64,000 nt of DNA from Nitrososphaera sp. UBA210 (GTDB lineage: Archaea; Thermoproteota; Nitrososphaeria; Nitrososphaerales; Nitrososphaeraceae). Below are positions 48,479 to 57,367 of the stretch, in pieces (within the stretch, counting starts at the first letter, position 1; every line of letters starts with the position of its first letter). Location: positions 1 to 64,000 of the forward strand of contig DADA01000014.1 of assembly GCA_002494895.1 (NCBI GenBank), read 5' to 3'. The translations under genes were made by a program, and so were the position numbers. The notes under the pieces are model-generated. The model searched no databases. It had not been told where the DNA came from and was given only the letters and a program-made list of their open reading frames with translations.

Positions 48479-48985
48479 CTATTGCGAACGGCCGCATTTG
48501 CTGCAGAATTTTGCCTTCGATGGTATAGTGGCCCCGCAGATGATGCAGTTCTTGCTCGTTGGGCGCGGGATCTCGATGTCAACATTTCGGAAGGTGGGCT
48601 CTATCTGTGGAGATGGCAGCGTGTATTCCGTGCTTCCGCCCCCGGCTGATGGCCCGACTGTCCCGCCTGCGCTGACGAACCCGCCAATACCAAACCCTGC
48701 CTGCGGGCCAGACGGGGAAGAGCTGCCCCCGGTAGGGCTCTTTATCGACGTGCCCTTGTCCATCGCGCCCTTCATCTCTAGAATCACGCGCACCGCGAGA
48801 AAATTGAGCGCCGACATTGCCACCATGTACTCGCCTATCTTGGCAAAGAATTCCTTCTCGTTTATCCTGCCCTGCCTGTAGAGCTGGTTCGCGTCGATGA
48901 ATGTCTCGTACAGGTTCTGGGTGTCGTTGATCAGCTGCTTTAGCTTTTCAGTCAACCCTCCGAGAGTGTCGACGCCAAAAGACAT
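48479..48985 (-). CDS. Zinc-ribbon protein with helical domain and Gly/Ser linker, 168 aa
   Basis: N-terminal helical domain at about 1-75 (LTEKLKQLINDTQNLYETFI), a low-complexity linker rich in Gly, Ser and Pro at about 80-125, and a C-terminal ribbon CIICGATIPSKAKFCSKCG. Organisation and ribbon match the gene at 48032. Likely a scaffold or adaptor protein; target unknown. Confidence 0.78.
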   Translation of the reverse strand: MSFGVDTLGGLTEKLKQLINDTQNLYETFIDANQLYRQGRINEKEFFAKIGEYMVAMSALNFLAVRVILEMKGAMDKGTSIKSPTGGSSSPSGPQAGFGIGGFVSAGGTVGPSAGGGSTEYTLPSPQIEPTFRNVDIEIPRPTSKNCIICGATIPSKAKFCSKCGRSQ

Positions 48986-49035
48986 TGATGAAAAAGAAAG
49001 GTGAAGCGGGCTTTAAAAATTGTTGGTATGCCCGC

Positions 49036-50406
49036 TCAAGAGTAGTTATTTCCGCGGTTCTGTCCGCCATAGCTGCGCCTTCCGCCGCCATAGCTTCTGC
49101 CACCGCTGCTGCGCCTGTTGCCATAGCCACCGCCTCCATAGCTGCGCCTGGAGCCGCCATAGCCCCTTCCACTTCCGCCGCTGCGGCTGCCATAGCCGCC
49201 GCCTCCATACCCGCCGGAGTGTCGGCGGTAGCCGCCGTACGAGTTGCGCTGCGTGGCCACCGGCACCGCGATTCCGAGCTCGTCGTTGAGCTTGCGGATC
49301 GGGAGCTTTGTCAGCCCAAGTATCCTTTCAAAGTCAGCGACTCTGTCCTGAGAGACGAGCGATATTGCTTTGCCTACTCCGCCTGCCCTCGCCGTCCTTC
49401 CAATCCTGTGGAAGTAAACGTTGGGATCGTCGGGGACGTCGTAGTTGATCACGTGGCCGACTGCTGGCACGTCGATTCCCCTGGCGGCGATGTCAGTTGC
49501 AACAAGGATGTCTTCGGTCCCCTTTCTGAACTTGAACATCGAATTGTCCCTCTGCTTCTGGGTCAAGTCGCCGTGGATGGTGACTGCCCTAAAGCCGTCC
49601 TGCCTTAACTTGTACGACAGCCTGTCCGCCCTCTGCTTTGTGGCTGCAAACACTATGGTCTGCGCCTTTTCGCTCTGGTTCTGCTTGATAAAGTTGGTCA
49701 GGTGCCTTATTTTTTCCCGCTCTTCGACTACCAGGTAAGACTGGTCTATGGTGTCTAGCGCGACTTCTTCCTCGTTGAGCCTCACTTCCTCAATGTCGTC
49801 CTTCATGTATTCCTCTGCGAGCCTCAGGATCTCTGGTGGCATCGTTGCGGAGAAAAGGCATGTCTGCCTGTCCTCGTTTACGTAGAACAGGATGAACTTG
49901 ATGTCGTCAATGAATCCCATGTCGAGCATCCTGTCAGCCTCGTCGAGCACAACGAACTTTACATAGTCCAGAATTATCGAGCCCTGCTTGATGTGGTCGA
50001 TAAGCCTGCCGGGCGTAGCGACAACTATCTGCACGCCTCGCCTCAGCTTGTCTAGCTGCACGTTGATGCTCTGGCCTCCGTAGATGGAGACCATCCTGAT
50101 TCCTGTGTACTTTGCGAACCGGCTTATCTCATTTGTTACCTGCACCGCAAGTTCCCTTGTCGGGGCAAGTATCAGCGCCTGCACTGGGCCATCTGGCTTT
50201 ATGCGGGACAAAATGGGCAGTCCAAATGCTGCCGTCTTGCCGGTCCCTGTGTGCGCCTGCCCCACGACATCTTTACCCTGTAAAATAAGGGGTATAGCTG
50301 CCTCTTGTATGGGGAAGGGCTCATCGAATTTATTTTCTCTGAGTGCTCTTGTTAACTCTGCACTCAGACCCAATTCTTCAAACGTCTTGGTCATTTCTTT
50401 TTTCAC
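49036..50406 (-). CDS. DEAD-box RNA helicase with YGG/RGG-rich tail
   Basis: 456 residues. Motifs: Q motif FPIQEAAIP, AHTGTGKT, PTRELAVQ, TPGRLIDH, VLDEADRMLD, SATMP, TDIAARGIDVP and HRIGRTARAG. The last 75 residues are Gly/Tyr/Ser/Arg repeats (SGGYGGGGYGSR and similar), an RNA-binding, phase-separation-prone tail like those of cold-shock helicases. Unwinds structured mRNA or rRNA. Confidence 0.95.
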   Translation of the reverse strand: MKKEMTKTFEELGLSAELTRALRENKFDEPFPIQEAAIPLILQGKDVVGQAHTGTGKTAAFGLPILSRIKPDGPVQALILAPTRELAVQVTNEISRFAKYTGIRMVSIYGGQSINVQLDKLRRGVQIVVATPGRLIDHIKQGSIILDYVKFVVLDEADRMLDMGFIDDIKFILFYVNEDRQTCLFSATMPPEILRLAEEYMKDDIEEVRLNEEEVALDTIDQSYLVVEEREKIRHLTNFIKQNQSEKAQTIVFAATKQRADRLSYKLRQDGFRAVTIHGDLTQKQRDNSMFKFRKGTEDILVATDIAARGIDVPAVGHVINYDVPDDPNVYFHRIGRTARAGGVGKAISLVSQDRVADFERILGLTKLPIRKLNDELGIAVPVATQRNSYGGYRRHSGGYGGGGYGSRSGGSGRGYGGSRRSYGGGGYGNRRSSGGRSYGGGRRSYGGQNRGNNYS

Positions 50407-50624
50407 TTTGTGTGTATGTATGCTTTTGCATTACAACAAAAGCCAAGGGAAGATGTGAAAAGCCGTTTAATCGTACTTGTCCAAATCCGCCGTCTGTGAC
50501 TCTTGCTTGCTCTAGATTGGGCGGACAGAGATATAAGGTATACGATGGAAGGTGTTACCCTAGGGGAAGAAGTTACAGACCATCTTACAACTGCCTGGCG
50601 AAAAAAAGAGGGTGAGGAGCGTTT

Positions 50625-51476
50625 TCAGTATCTAATGTCAAGCTCGTGTGCTCCGCCCCTCGTAACTTCAAAGCCGTTCACTACCCTGTCAGTGCCGTCA
50701 GGGAATGCCACAACGATCACGTACTCGCCTGGCGGCAGGCTTAGACCGAACTGACCGTTGACAGAGACGAACGCGCTTGCAACAAAGTCTGTTCCCTGCT
50801 GGACTGCCAGTACTGTTGCGCCTATTGCCGGCAGGCCTCCGGGCCCAGCCACGTATCCATGCACTACTCCAGGCTCGGTCCCTGCGGGAAGCGCCGTATT
50901 GACGTTGGTATTTGGCGGGATGCCTCCGCTGATGATAAAGCCGGCGAGCGCCAAGGCTCCCGCTATCCCGACTGCCGTATAGATTGCTAGTCTGTAGCTT
51001 TTCCCTTTTGTTTCAATGACTTTTGGCTCGGATACCTCCGGTTGTGCCTGCATGGACGGCTGGGGCGGTTCGCTTCTCCACGTTTCCTTGTGAAGCCTGT
51101 CACGGTGATCATGGGATGCGCCATAGCTTCCGAGGCCGCCGGTGTACTCGCCGGTCACTTCGAGCACGTCTTCCGAGTCGGATATTTCTTTCAGGATATC
51201 TAGCGTGAGCTTTTGGTTGGTCACGTAGTGAGTCCCGTTGTCATATATTGCAGGGCTCATGCCTGTCTTGTTGATTATGTAGTTCCGCACTTCTTCGGTG
51301 TCGAGCCCTCCTTTGGTAAAGACCTCCAGAAGGTACATCGGCACAATGTCGGGGTTCTCCATCTGGCGGAGCAGAAGGTTATCTACAAGCGCAGGGTCAA
51401 CTTTTGGCAGATGCGTCCTGTAGTTCTTTTGCAGCTCCTCAAACTGCAGCTTTAGCTCCAGTAGTTCTGTTGTCAT
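50625..51476 (-). CDS. Single-pass membrane protein with external carboxypeptidase-regulatory-like domain
   Basis: About 283 residues. The N-terminal cytosolic part has a coiled helix (LELKLQFEELQKNYRTHL) and a winged-helix-like segment (EVRNYIINKTGMSPAIYDNG). A membrane helix (LAIYTAVGIAGALALAGFII) is followed by an external beta domain (VVHGYVAGPGGLPAIGATVL, then GQFGLSLPPGEYVIVVAFP). The ATG at 51476 lies about 30 bases after an AGTATATCT box, whereas the upstream starts at 51500 and 51614 lie on or before it. A cytosolic PadR-like sensor with an outer ligand domain is possible. Confidence 0.78.
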   Translation of the reverse strand: MTTELLELKLQFEELQKNYRTHLPKVDPALVDNLLLRQMENPDIVPMYLLEVFTKGGLDTEEVRNYIINKTGMSPAIYDNGTHYVTNQKLTLDILKEISDSEDVLEVTGEYTGGLGSYGASHDHRDRLHKETWRSEPPQPSMQAQPEVSEPKVIETKGKSYRLAIYTAVGIAGALALAGFIISGGIPPNTNVNTALPAGTEPGVVHGYVAGPGGLPAIGATVLAVQQGTDFVASAFVSVNGQFGLSLPPGEYVIVVAFPDGTDRVVNGFEVTRGGAHELDIRY

Positions 51477-51650
51477 GGCTTGATTATCGTGCCGGTTCAT
51501 AGATATACTTCTTTGAAGACGCGCGTTCAAAATAGACAGAACGGGTAAATTCTTACACTTGCTGCTTAAGCAGCCTCTGCCAGCGTCTAAGATACGGCCT
51601 ATCCCGCACCGCACGAAAAATCTTAATTATCGCCGGCGCTGTTCTTAACT

Positions 51651-52478
51651 GTGGAAGGCGAGAATGGCGAAATCGATACGACTTCGCTGGTCGCCGGTTT
51701 ATTCATGGAGCTTGCCAGCGAAACCCGGCTCTCTATTCTGATGTCACTTTACAAGAAACCATCCAGGCTAAGCTCACTTTCAAGGGAGCTCAACACTACA
51801 GTCCAGGACGTCTACCGCAACCTGAACAGGATGACAGGGGAAGGTCTTGTCACAAAGGGCGATGGTATGTTCAGCATCACCGAGTACGGCATGATGGTAG
51901 TCAACCAGGTTCCATATTTTACATTCATGAAGAAGCACCATCTGTTCTTTGAGTCGCATAGCATTACCAGGAGCGGAATCCCGGCAAAGTTCCTGCTCAG
52001 GGTCGGAGAGCTTGCGGAATGCGAAATGGTAAGCAGCGTCACAGCGGTATTCCAGAGGCTGAAAAAGATGGAATCTGGAGCAAACCGCTCGTTGAAGGCT
52101 CTGGTAGCCCAGGCGTGGCCTGAAGAGGGCCAGATATTCATTGACCGGGCTTCACAGGGGATTAACGTGTTCGCTATCACCGGCCACAACACCGTACTGC
52201 CTGTGAGTGTAGCCGAAACAGTCGCCAATTCATTGGAAAAGCTTGCTTCCGCAGGTTTTTTCAAGCCAAAGATGATCGAGAAAGTGAGCGTCGCGATATA
52301 CGTAGTTGATGACACTCAGGCTGCAATCATTTTCCCGAATAAAGGCGGAGAGGTTGACATGACCACGCTTTTCGTAAGCGAGGATAGAATGTTTTGCGAC
52401 TGGTGCTCGGATGTGTTCGAGTACTTCTGGCAGGGTGCCAAACGTTCGGACACAAAGAAGATGAAGCTCGTGGAATGA
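51651..52478 (+). CDS. Winged-helix regulator with FilR1-like C-terminal domain
   Basis: 275 residues, GTG start. The ArsR-like winged helix at about 15-80 reads ELASETRLSILMSLYKKPSR, then VQDVYRNLNRMTGEGLVT. The C-terminal ligand domain (about 95-270: GQIFIDRASQGINVFAITGH, then AAIIFPNKGGEVDMTTLFVS) has the layout of the regulators seen in methanogens and other archaea. Promoter AT-rich. Target genes unknown. Confidence 0.85.
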   Translation: MEGENGEIDTTSLVAGLFMELASETRLSILMSLYKKPSRLSSLSRELNTTVQDVYRNLNRMTGEGLVTKGDGMFSITEYGMMVVNQVPYFTFMKKHHLFFESHSITRSGIPAKFLLRVGELAECEMVSSVTAVFQRLKKMESGANRSLKALVAQAWPEEGQIFIDRASQGINVFAITGHNTVLPVSVAETVANSLEKLASAGFFKPKMIEKVSVAIYVVDDTQAAIIFPNKGGEVDMTTLFVSEDRMFCDWCSDVFEYFWQGAKRSDTKKMKLVE

Positions 52479-52682
52479 CTTGACTGTATGCGATAACTGT
52501 GACCAAAATTCGATCTACACCATGAGCGAACCGGATTCATCTATCGTGAACCAGTATGTCATCCGACCCAATCCTCAGATACCCAATTGCTTTCAGATAG
52601 TCGTTGGGCTGGAGCGATATTCTGTATCCAGCATTACTTCATTTTGAATCGCGCTTTTGCAATCTTGCACGCCATCCGAAGT

Positions 52683-53162
52683 CTAGCGTTTCGTATATAC
52701 TTCTTTCACGGCTACGCCGTACTCCAAAACAATCCTCTTTCGCATGTACGGCACAAGTCGATAATGTAACGAATAATATCCACTTTCCTTTACCAGCAAT
52801 CCTCTGGTAACAAGGGAAATGAATCCTCCTGCTATCTTTGAAGGATGCTGAATCCCGTATGATTTGCAGAACCGGTTTCTTTTCAGGTGATATTCTTTCA
52901 AGGAAAAATACTGCCGGTTAGTGTCAAGTATTAGCGGCCACACAACATATTCCCATACGAGTCTGCGATGTTCTGTTGATTTTGCGTGCTTTCCTTTTCG
53001 TGTTGACTCTTGATGCGCTTTCTCTAGGCCAAGGCCTTTGTATTCTTGCCCTGCATGTAGAACTATGTCATTAATGGAGCCTACCTGCTTATAGGGATTT
53101 GTTAGTCGTCCAAGCCGGAAATCCATCAAGAGCTTTTTATTTATCTCATTCTTTCTAGCCAC
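52683..53162 (-). CDS. Unknown basic protein, 159 aa
   Basis: Rich in Arg, Lys, Tyr and His. The C-terminal half (GIQHPSKIAGGFISLVTRGL, then SGYYSLHYRLVPYMRKRIVL) could be a winged helix. No cysteines of note or membrane segment. It lies in a gene-poor stretch between 52.5 and 55.2 kb that looks recently acquired, with 200-280 empty bases on each side. Confidence 0.6.
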   Translation of the reverse strand: MARKNEINKKLLMDFRLGRLTNPYKQVGSINDIVLHAGQEYKGLGLEKAHQESTRKGKHAKSTEHRRLVWEYVVWPLILDTNRQYFSLKEYHLKRNRFCKSYGIQHPSKIAGGFISLVTRGLLVKESGYYSLHYRLVPYMRKRIVLEYGVAVKEVYTKR

Positions 53163-53444
53163 CAGGTCATTACAAGGCGGCGGGATGAATTATTAGTCAG
53201 TGCAAGAATTCATGATGACGTTATGGAGTCTCGGTTTTCTTCCGACCTTTGGCTTCAGGAAAAAACTTTTACTTCTGCGATTACTCACTGGCGCCTCCAT
53301 GGGAGAATCTAGCTGCAGCCGTTACCACCCGAAGGTAGTCGGATCATCAATCACATAACTTGGAAAAAGAGATACGCCGTATAGGATCCATCACAGTGAA
53401 ATGCCTTGCGTTGATAGTGAGGTTAGCTCTACGCTGGACCCGGA

Positions 53445-53852
53445 CTATGCTGGCAGCCATTTACTAATGTGGGGCAGCACTTTGTCTTCAATGATGTCAG
53501 TTACCCCAGAGCCACTCTCAAAGGAAATCAGAAGAAAGAAGCTAGGTTTTTCCTTTGAAGAAATAGTGACAGTCGCGCGGATCAGCTTCTCGTAAATGCC
53601 CATGGAATAGCGAAGCTTGCCGAGCTTTGACTGAAAGGTTTCCCTCATCAAGGCGCGCGTCACTGCTTCCAATGCGTATTGTTCGGTCTCTTTTTTCGTC
53701 ATTAATGGGGCGAGACCTGGCCGGTATGCGGATGTAACCATACGACCGAGGTGATTTGCAACTCCTGCAAACCTGACTGAACGATCCTTTCCCAAAATCT
53801 CTTCGCACAATTTCTGCAGCTTTTTCTCATCTGTCGTCTGTTTTTCTGTCAA
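53445..53852 (-). CDS. Unknown alpha/beta protein, 135 aa
   Basis: MTEKQTTDEKKLQKLCEEIL, then RFAGVANHLGRMVTSAYRPG, LRYSMGIYEKLIRATVTISS and SFFLLISFESGSGVTDIIED. The pattern of helix, two strands with a turn, and helix resembles Roadblock-like or profilin-like folds common in this group, though this is a guess. No close neighbour. Confidence 0.65.
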   Translation of the reverse strand: MTEKQTTDEKKLQKLCEEILGKDRSVRFAGVANHLGRMVTSAYRPGLAPLMTKKETEQYALEAVTRALMRETFQSKLGKLRYSMGIYEKLIRATVTISSKEKPSFFLLISFESGSGVTDIIEDKVLPHISKWLPA

Positions 53853-54258
53853 CGAGACCTAGATTATCCAACTGCGTTCGTCCTATTATCATTGCCTGTC
53901 AGTCATGCCGGGACATAGGTTCTGTTCATGCAGTTCTAGAATGCCATTTCTTGGTTGCTAACACGGATCGCTGTATCACCACACCATGAGATTTATTCCA
54001 GCGACAGTTCACAAACGAACGCTTCGTTCCGATATCGCATTTAAGGCGATCCGCATACATTACACGAATAAATTCTTCGTCTTCGGTTCTTGCACCATCC
54101 AATTTGTGCCCTGACTTTAGTGAATAATGGCTTGGCAGCGCGGCCGAGCAATACGCGCGACTTGCTTGAGAAGCCTTCTGACCTCTTGCCACTTAATATG
54201 TGACAATCAATATCGTGAAACGTTTTATGTTTGGTAGTAGTTTATATCCTTGGTATCG
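53853..54258. other. About 400 bases with no well-supported gene
   Basis: Contains an open frame at 53926-54192 (minus strand, GTG start, 88 codons) of unusual composition with no motif or well-placed promoter, more likely chance or remains of a gene. The right end holds the promoter of the Lrp-like gene, including a TTTTATG box at 54223-54229. Confidence 0.5.
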
Positions 54259-54702
54259 ATGGATGATACAGACCTCAAGATAATCAAGAGGCTTTTGTCA
54301 GATGCGAGAATGTCGTATAGGAAAATAGCAGATGCAATCGGTGTTTCGCCTCCGACGGTTCTTGCAAGAGTAGAAAAGCTAGAACAAAACGGAATAATCA
54401 AGTCCTATTCTGCTTTGCTCGATCATGAAAAACTAGGGTATGATCTAACGGCCGTAATAGAAATAACGGCTGCCAAAGGCAAGATCGTAGATATAGAAAG
54501 GCAAATCGCAAGGTTTCCGAACGTCTGTGCGGTTTATGATACCACCGGCTTGACGGATATGATGGTCATTGCAAAGTTCAGGAATAGAAGAGAGCTCAGC
54601 AATTTCGTTAAGAAGGATCTATCCTTGCCCTTCGTGGAAAGAACGAATACTCATCTCGTTTTGCTTACAATCAAAGAAGACTTCCGCTTGGCAGATTCCT
54701 AG
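54259..54702 (+). CDS. Lrp/AsnC-family transcriptional regulator
   Basis: 147 residues from ATG 54259. N-terminal HTH (LKIIKRLLSDARMSYRKIAD, then SPPTVLARVEKLEQNGII) and C-terminal RAM domain (AVIEITAAKGKIVDIERQIA, then GLTDMMVIAKFRNRRELSNF). Forms dimers or octamers and usually senses amino acids. A TTG nine bases upstream is an alternative start; the ATG fits the promoter better. Confidence 0.92.
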   Translation: MDDTDLKIIKRLLSDARMSYRKIADAIGVSPPTVLARVEKLEQNGIIKSYSALLDHEKLGYDLTAVIEITAAKGKIVDIERQIARFPNVCAVYDTTGLTDMMVIAKFRNRRELSNFVKKDLSLPFVERTNTHLVLLTIKEDFRLADS

Positions 54703-54971
54703 CAAGTTTCAGAGCTGGGTGTTCGTGCACGCAAGGTGCGAACCGCTAACCCGGAGCAGCTGCTCTCGCCGGATTGTTTTCGCTCATCCACGCAGGAATC
54801 GCTACGAGCAGCCTGTTTTCCAAGAGAACGGCGAGCTTACGTATTGTTATTAATTGCCATTGGATTCGCTCACAGAATTAACGATTGTAACGCCAAGTGG
54901 CGCTTTTCATGGCATGTGGTAAATTATTCTTTAGAATATCTTATATCTAGCCGCTGCAAATATTGTTAACA

Positions 54972-55127
54972 ATGTTAGAGAATTTGTCTCTGGGGTTATA
55001 TCCCGTGGTTGGATTCGTCCTGACCTTACTTGCACTGGAAACAGGGTGGCACTTTGGGGTTTGCAAGCTTCACGACAGCACAATCGCACCATGCATGTTC
55101 AAACAAGTAAAAATGTTACTTGGTTGA
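54972..55127 (+). CDS. 51-aa membrane peptide with leaderless promoter
   Basis: MLENLSLGLYPVVGFVLTLL begins with a hydrophobic helix, followed by a tail with two cysteines (GVCKLHDSTIAPCMFKQVK). A TTATATCTAG box at 54941-54950 is centred 27 bases before the ATG, the usual leaderless spacing, which makes a real gene likely. The 269 bases before it (54703-54971) hold only this promoter. Confidence 0.55.
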   Translation: MLENLSLGLYPVVGFVLTLLALETGWHFGVCKLHDSTIAPCMFKQVKMLLG

Positions 55128-55236
55128 TTATCTGAATGATGCTCAGCTTTTCCAGCGTGAGAAAATCGCCGTTAGCCGAGGCTAAAAATAAAACGGTAGC
55201 AACAAATACTCGTGCATTCACGGAGGATTATACAAC

Positions 55237-55818
55237 ATGACCATTGCGCAGACAACAATGATTGCTGCTAGCTTGGCAGTACTTATCTACGTTGCAGTCG
55301 TTGTTAGTGGCAGTTTTGTATCACAGAGCACTACTAACAATGATCCAGCTGCTTTGCGTACAGAGGCTGATTCCGCATTACAGAAACAGATGACTGCAAG
55401 TTCAGCCTATGTCCATCAATCAGACATAGGGAGGACATCCCTGACCATACTTCTTAACGGCATAACTTTGCGTAATGACGAGTTTATTCTTCTGTTTGAC
55501 TCGACACCTTATGCAAGCAGAGGGCATATAGCATTTAATTTGCCGTGTAATCCTGACAACCCAAGCGTTCCTATATTCCAGTTGCTTGATGGCCGAGCGC
55601 CTTTTCTGGTATCACACCCTCCTGCCTATATTCCACAAATATCCAGTCCACCGGATACTTGTCTATATCACGCTCAATTTGGCTTCGGAGATCCTGTGAC
55701 GGATCTTGCATTGAAGAATGTATCTGGCGAGGAAATTACCCTCAGAGGTCCGCACACAGTAGTCATCGTAACTCATGAATCGTATCTCCCTGAAACACCG
55801 TCTCCGTTAGGACACTGA
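55237..55818 (+). CDS. Exported protein with N-terminal anchor, 193 aa
   Basis: MTIAQTTMIAASLAVLIYVA forms the signal or anchor. The exported domain is Pro/Asp-rich, with two cysteines (FNLPCNPDN, PDTCLYHAQF) likely to form a disulfide, and beta strands (TSLTILLNGITLRNDEFILL). Family not recognised. Preceded by a 110-base gap. Confidence 0.7.
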   Translation: MTIAQTTMIAASLAVLIYVAVVVSGSFVSQSTTNNDPAALRTEADSALQKQMTASSAYVHQSDIGRTSLTILLNGITLRNDEFILLFDSTPYASRGHIAFNLPCNPDNPSVPIFQLLDGRAPFLVSHPPAYIPQISSPPDTCLYHAQFGFGDPVTDLALKNVSGEEITLRGPHTVVIVTHESYLPETPSPLGH

Positions 55819-56130
55819 TAAAAACGTCAAACATTCGATTCATTACAAAGCCCACTATTTTTCACCGGACCGGAAGCAAAACTCATGTCGCGGCGGTGGA
55901 AAAATAGCCTTGGCAGCATCAAAGGATTCTCACATAGGTTACTACCCATGCCGGAGGTTATGGTGAAACATGGCTGAATAATTTGTCGGAATTTAACTAA
56001 TGGAGAAATGATGACCGATTATTTAACGGTATGAAGTATGTTGTCTTCAAGTTATTTTGGCTGTTACCCGCAGTCCGTTCGTGTGCTATTCAAGTTTAAA
56101 TCTATACGCAGCATACTAGCCTGCAAGAGA
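55819..56130. other. 312-base gap with an inverted repeat and a promoter
   Basis: CTATTTTTCACC at 55855-55866 pairs with GGTGGAAAAATAG at 55895-55907, with one bulged base and a 28-base loop. It could be an RNA hairpin or the remains of a short mobile element. The right end carries a TTTAAATCTATA box at 56095-56106, about 30 bases before ATG 56131. No other feature seen. Confidence 0.55.
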
Positions 56131-56454
56131 ATGCCTGACCCTGAAGCCAAGCGGCTGCTCTGGTTTCTCTTTGCCGGGTCGAGGGGCGGCGAGAACAGGA
56201 TCAGGATAATCGATCTCCTTAAGGATCGCCCGCATAACATGAACCAGCTGGCAGAGGCAATGGGCGTCGACTACAAGGCGGTGCAGCACCACGTGGGGGT
56301 GCTCGAAAAGAACAACATGGTGACCAGGGTAGGGGAAAAATATGGCGTACTCTATTTTGTCTCAAACTACCTTGAAGCAAACATCGAAGCGTACAACGAA
56401 GTCAGGATGGCCATAGACAGGAAGGCAAATCTGAGTAAATCTGGAAAAAAGTAA
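56131..56454 (+). CDS. ArsR-like winged-helix regulator, 107 aa
   Basis: MPDPEAKRLLWFLFAGSRGG, then IRIIDLLKDRPHNMNQLAEA and VDYKAVQHHVGVLEKNNMVT. The ATG at 56131 is chosen because a TTTAAATCTATA box lies about 30 bases before it; a longer frame from 56038 would include the promoter. Followed 29 bases later by a three-helix membrane protein in the same direction, a pairing suggestive of a regulator and the membrane protein it controls or senses through. Confidence 0.85.
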   Translation: MPDPEAKRLLWFLFAGSRGGENRIRIIDLLKDRPHNMNQLAEAMGVDYKAVQHHVGVLEKNNMVTRVGEKYGVLYFVSNYLEANIEAYNEVRMAIDRKANLSKSGKK

Positions 56455-56483
56455 ATAAGCCGAATTATTGCGACTAATTATCA

Positions 56484-56804
56484 ATGGCTATGCTGATGGA
56501 CGTTAGCTCCATTGTCGGCATGATAAATACCGGGATACTGGTTGCCCTGCTGGCAGTCTATGCCAACATCTACAGCAAGACCAGAGCCACATTTACGATC
56601 GGCCTCATGGTGTTTGCGGCGATGCTGATGCTTCATAACATAATAGCTGTATACGCATACTTTTCAATGGCACCGCTGTATTCTGATGCGCTCTTGCCCT
56701 ACTTTGTTGGGATCCATATCGCAGAGCTAGCGGGTCTGATCGCGCTGCTAAAGGTCACCGTATGGCCTGAGGGAGTGAAGACGACTCCCAAACAAGCAAG
56801 CTAG
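56484..56804 (+). CDS. Three-helix membrane protein, 106 aa
   Basis: Three hydrophobic segments: IVGMINTGILVALLAVYANI, TFTIGLMVFAAMLMLHNIIA and YFVGIHIAELAGLIALLKV. Basic residues lie on the inside loops. Several conserved-looking His residues (LMLHNI, VGIHIAE) could bind metal or heme. Forms a pair with the winged-helix gene at 56131. Function unknown. Confidence 0.78.
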   Translation: MAMLMDVSSIVGMINTGILVALLAVYANIYSKTRATFTIGLMVFAAMLMLHNIIAVYAYFSMAPLYSDALLPYFVGIHIAELAGLIALLKVTVWPEGVKTTPKQAS

Positions 56805-56870
56805 GTAGTATTTTTCTCGTCGCGGTGTATAAATAGTAGTAAAGTAAGATAATACTACGGGTAGGATGAG

Positions 56871-57152
56871 TTGGCGCAAGAGGCGGAAATCACAACCATG
56901 AGCGAGAAGGGTCAGGTAGTCATACCGCAGAGGATACGACGGACGCTCAAGATAAGACCAAGAACAAAGTTCGCAGTTTACGCCAGAAAAAATACAATAA
57001 TAATGAAGGCATTTCAAATGCCTGACATTGAGAAAGAATTGTCAGAGATATTCAGCATTATGGACAAGAAGAACCTGAAACTCACAGAGAAGGATGTCTA
57101 CGATGAAGTCCAGGCATACAGGGCAAACAAAAGAAAACAAAAGAAATCCTGA
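56871..57152 (+). CDS. AbrB/SpoVT-type antitoxin
   Basis: 93 residues. The swapped-hairpin domain at about 5-45 reads ITTMSEKGQVVIPQRIRRTL, then KIRPRTKFAVYARKNTIIMK, typical of VapB/MazE antitoxins. The C-terminal helical tail (EKELSEIFSIMDKKNLKLTE) would bind a toxin. Its TGA overlaps the ATG of a truncated PIN gene, the usual toxin-antitoxin arrangement. An AGTAAGATAATA stretch forms the promoter. Confidence 0.85.
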   Translation: MAQEAEITTMSEKGQVVIPQRIRRTLKIRPRTKFAVYARKNTIIMKAFQMPDIEKELSEIFSIMDKKNLKLTEKDVYDEVQAYRANKRKQKKS

Positions 57153-57319
57153 TGCTCAGAATCGTCATCGATACTAATGTCCTGATAAGCGCCGTAATCT
57201 CGAATGGAAAACCCAGACGTCTTCTCAAATTGGCCGCACAAAACCATTTCTTGCTAATAAAGTCTGAGGACAGCATGCGGGAATTCGCGAGAGTTTTGCG
57301 AAGACCAAAGATCTGGTAA
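57152..57319 (+). pseudogene. Truncated PIN-domain toxin
   Basis: 55 codons: MLRIVIDTNVLISAVISNGK, then KPRRLLKLAAQNHFLLIKSE, then EFARVLRRPKIW and stop. This is the N-terminal third of a PIN nuclease (first catalytic Asp in IDTNVLIS); the rest with the other acidic residues is gone. AAAGATCTGG occurs twice around the stop (near 57307-57327), perhaps marking the deletion joint. The antitoxin is intact, so it may now act only as a solitary DNA-binding protein. Confidence 0.8.
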
Positions 57320-57367
57320 AGATCTGGAACAAAGCATAAATGCAAAATTCGGGCTTTTTGACTTGAA

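Noticed and set aside
50503..50754. 83-codon plus-strand frame before the gene at 50625
   Set aside because: Its second half is antisense to a well-supported membrane protein and its first half has no motif, so it is likely chance.
53926..54192. 88-codon minus-strand frame with a GTG start
   Set aside because: Composition is unlike the neighbours, there is no motif and the promoter spacing is poor. Listed only as part of a gap.
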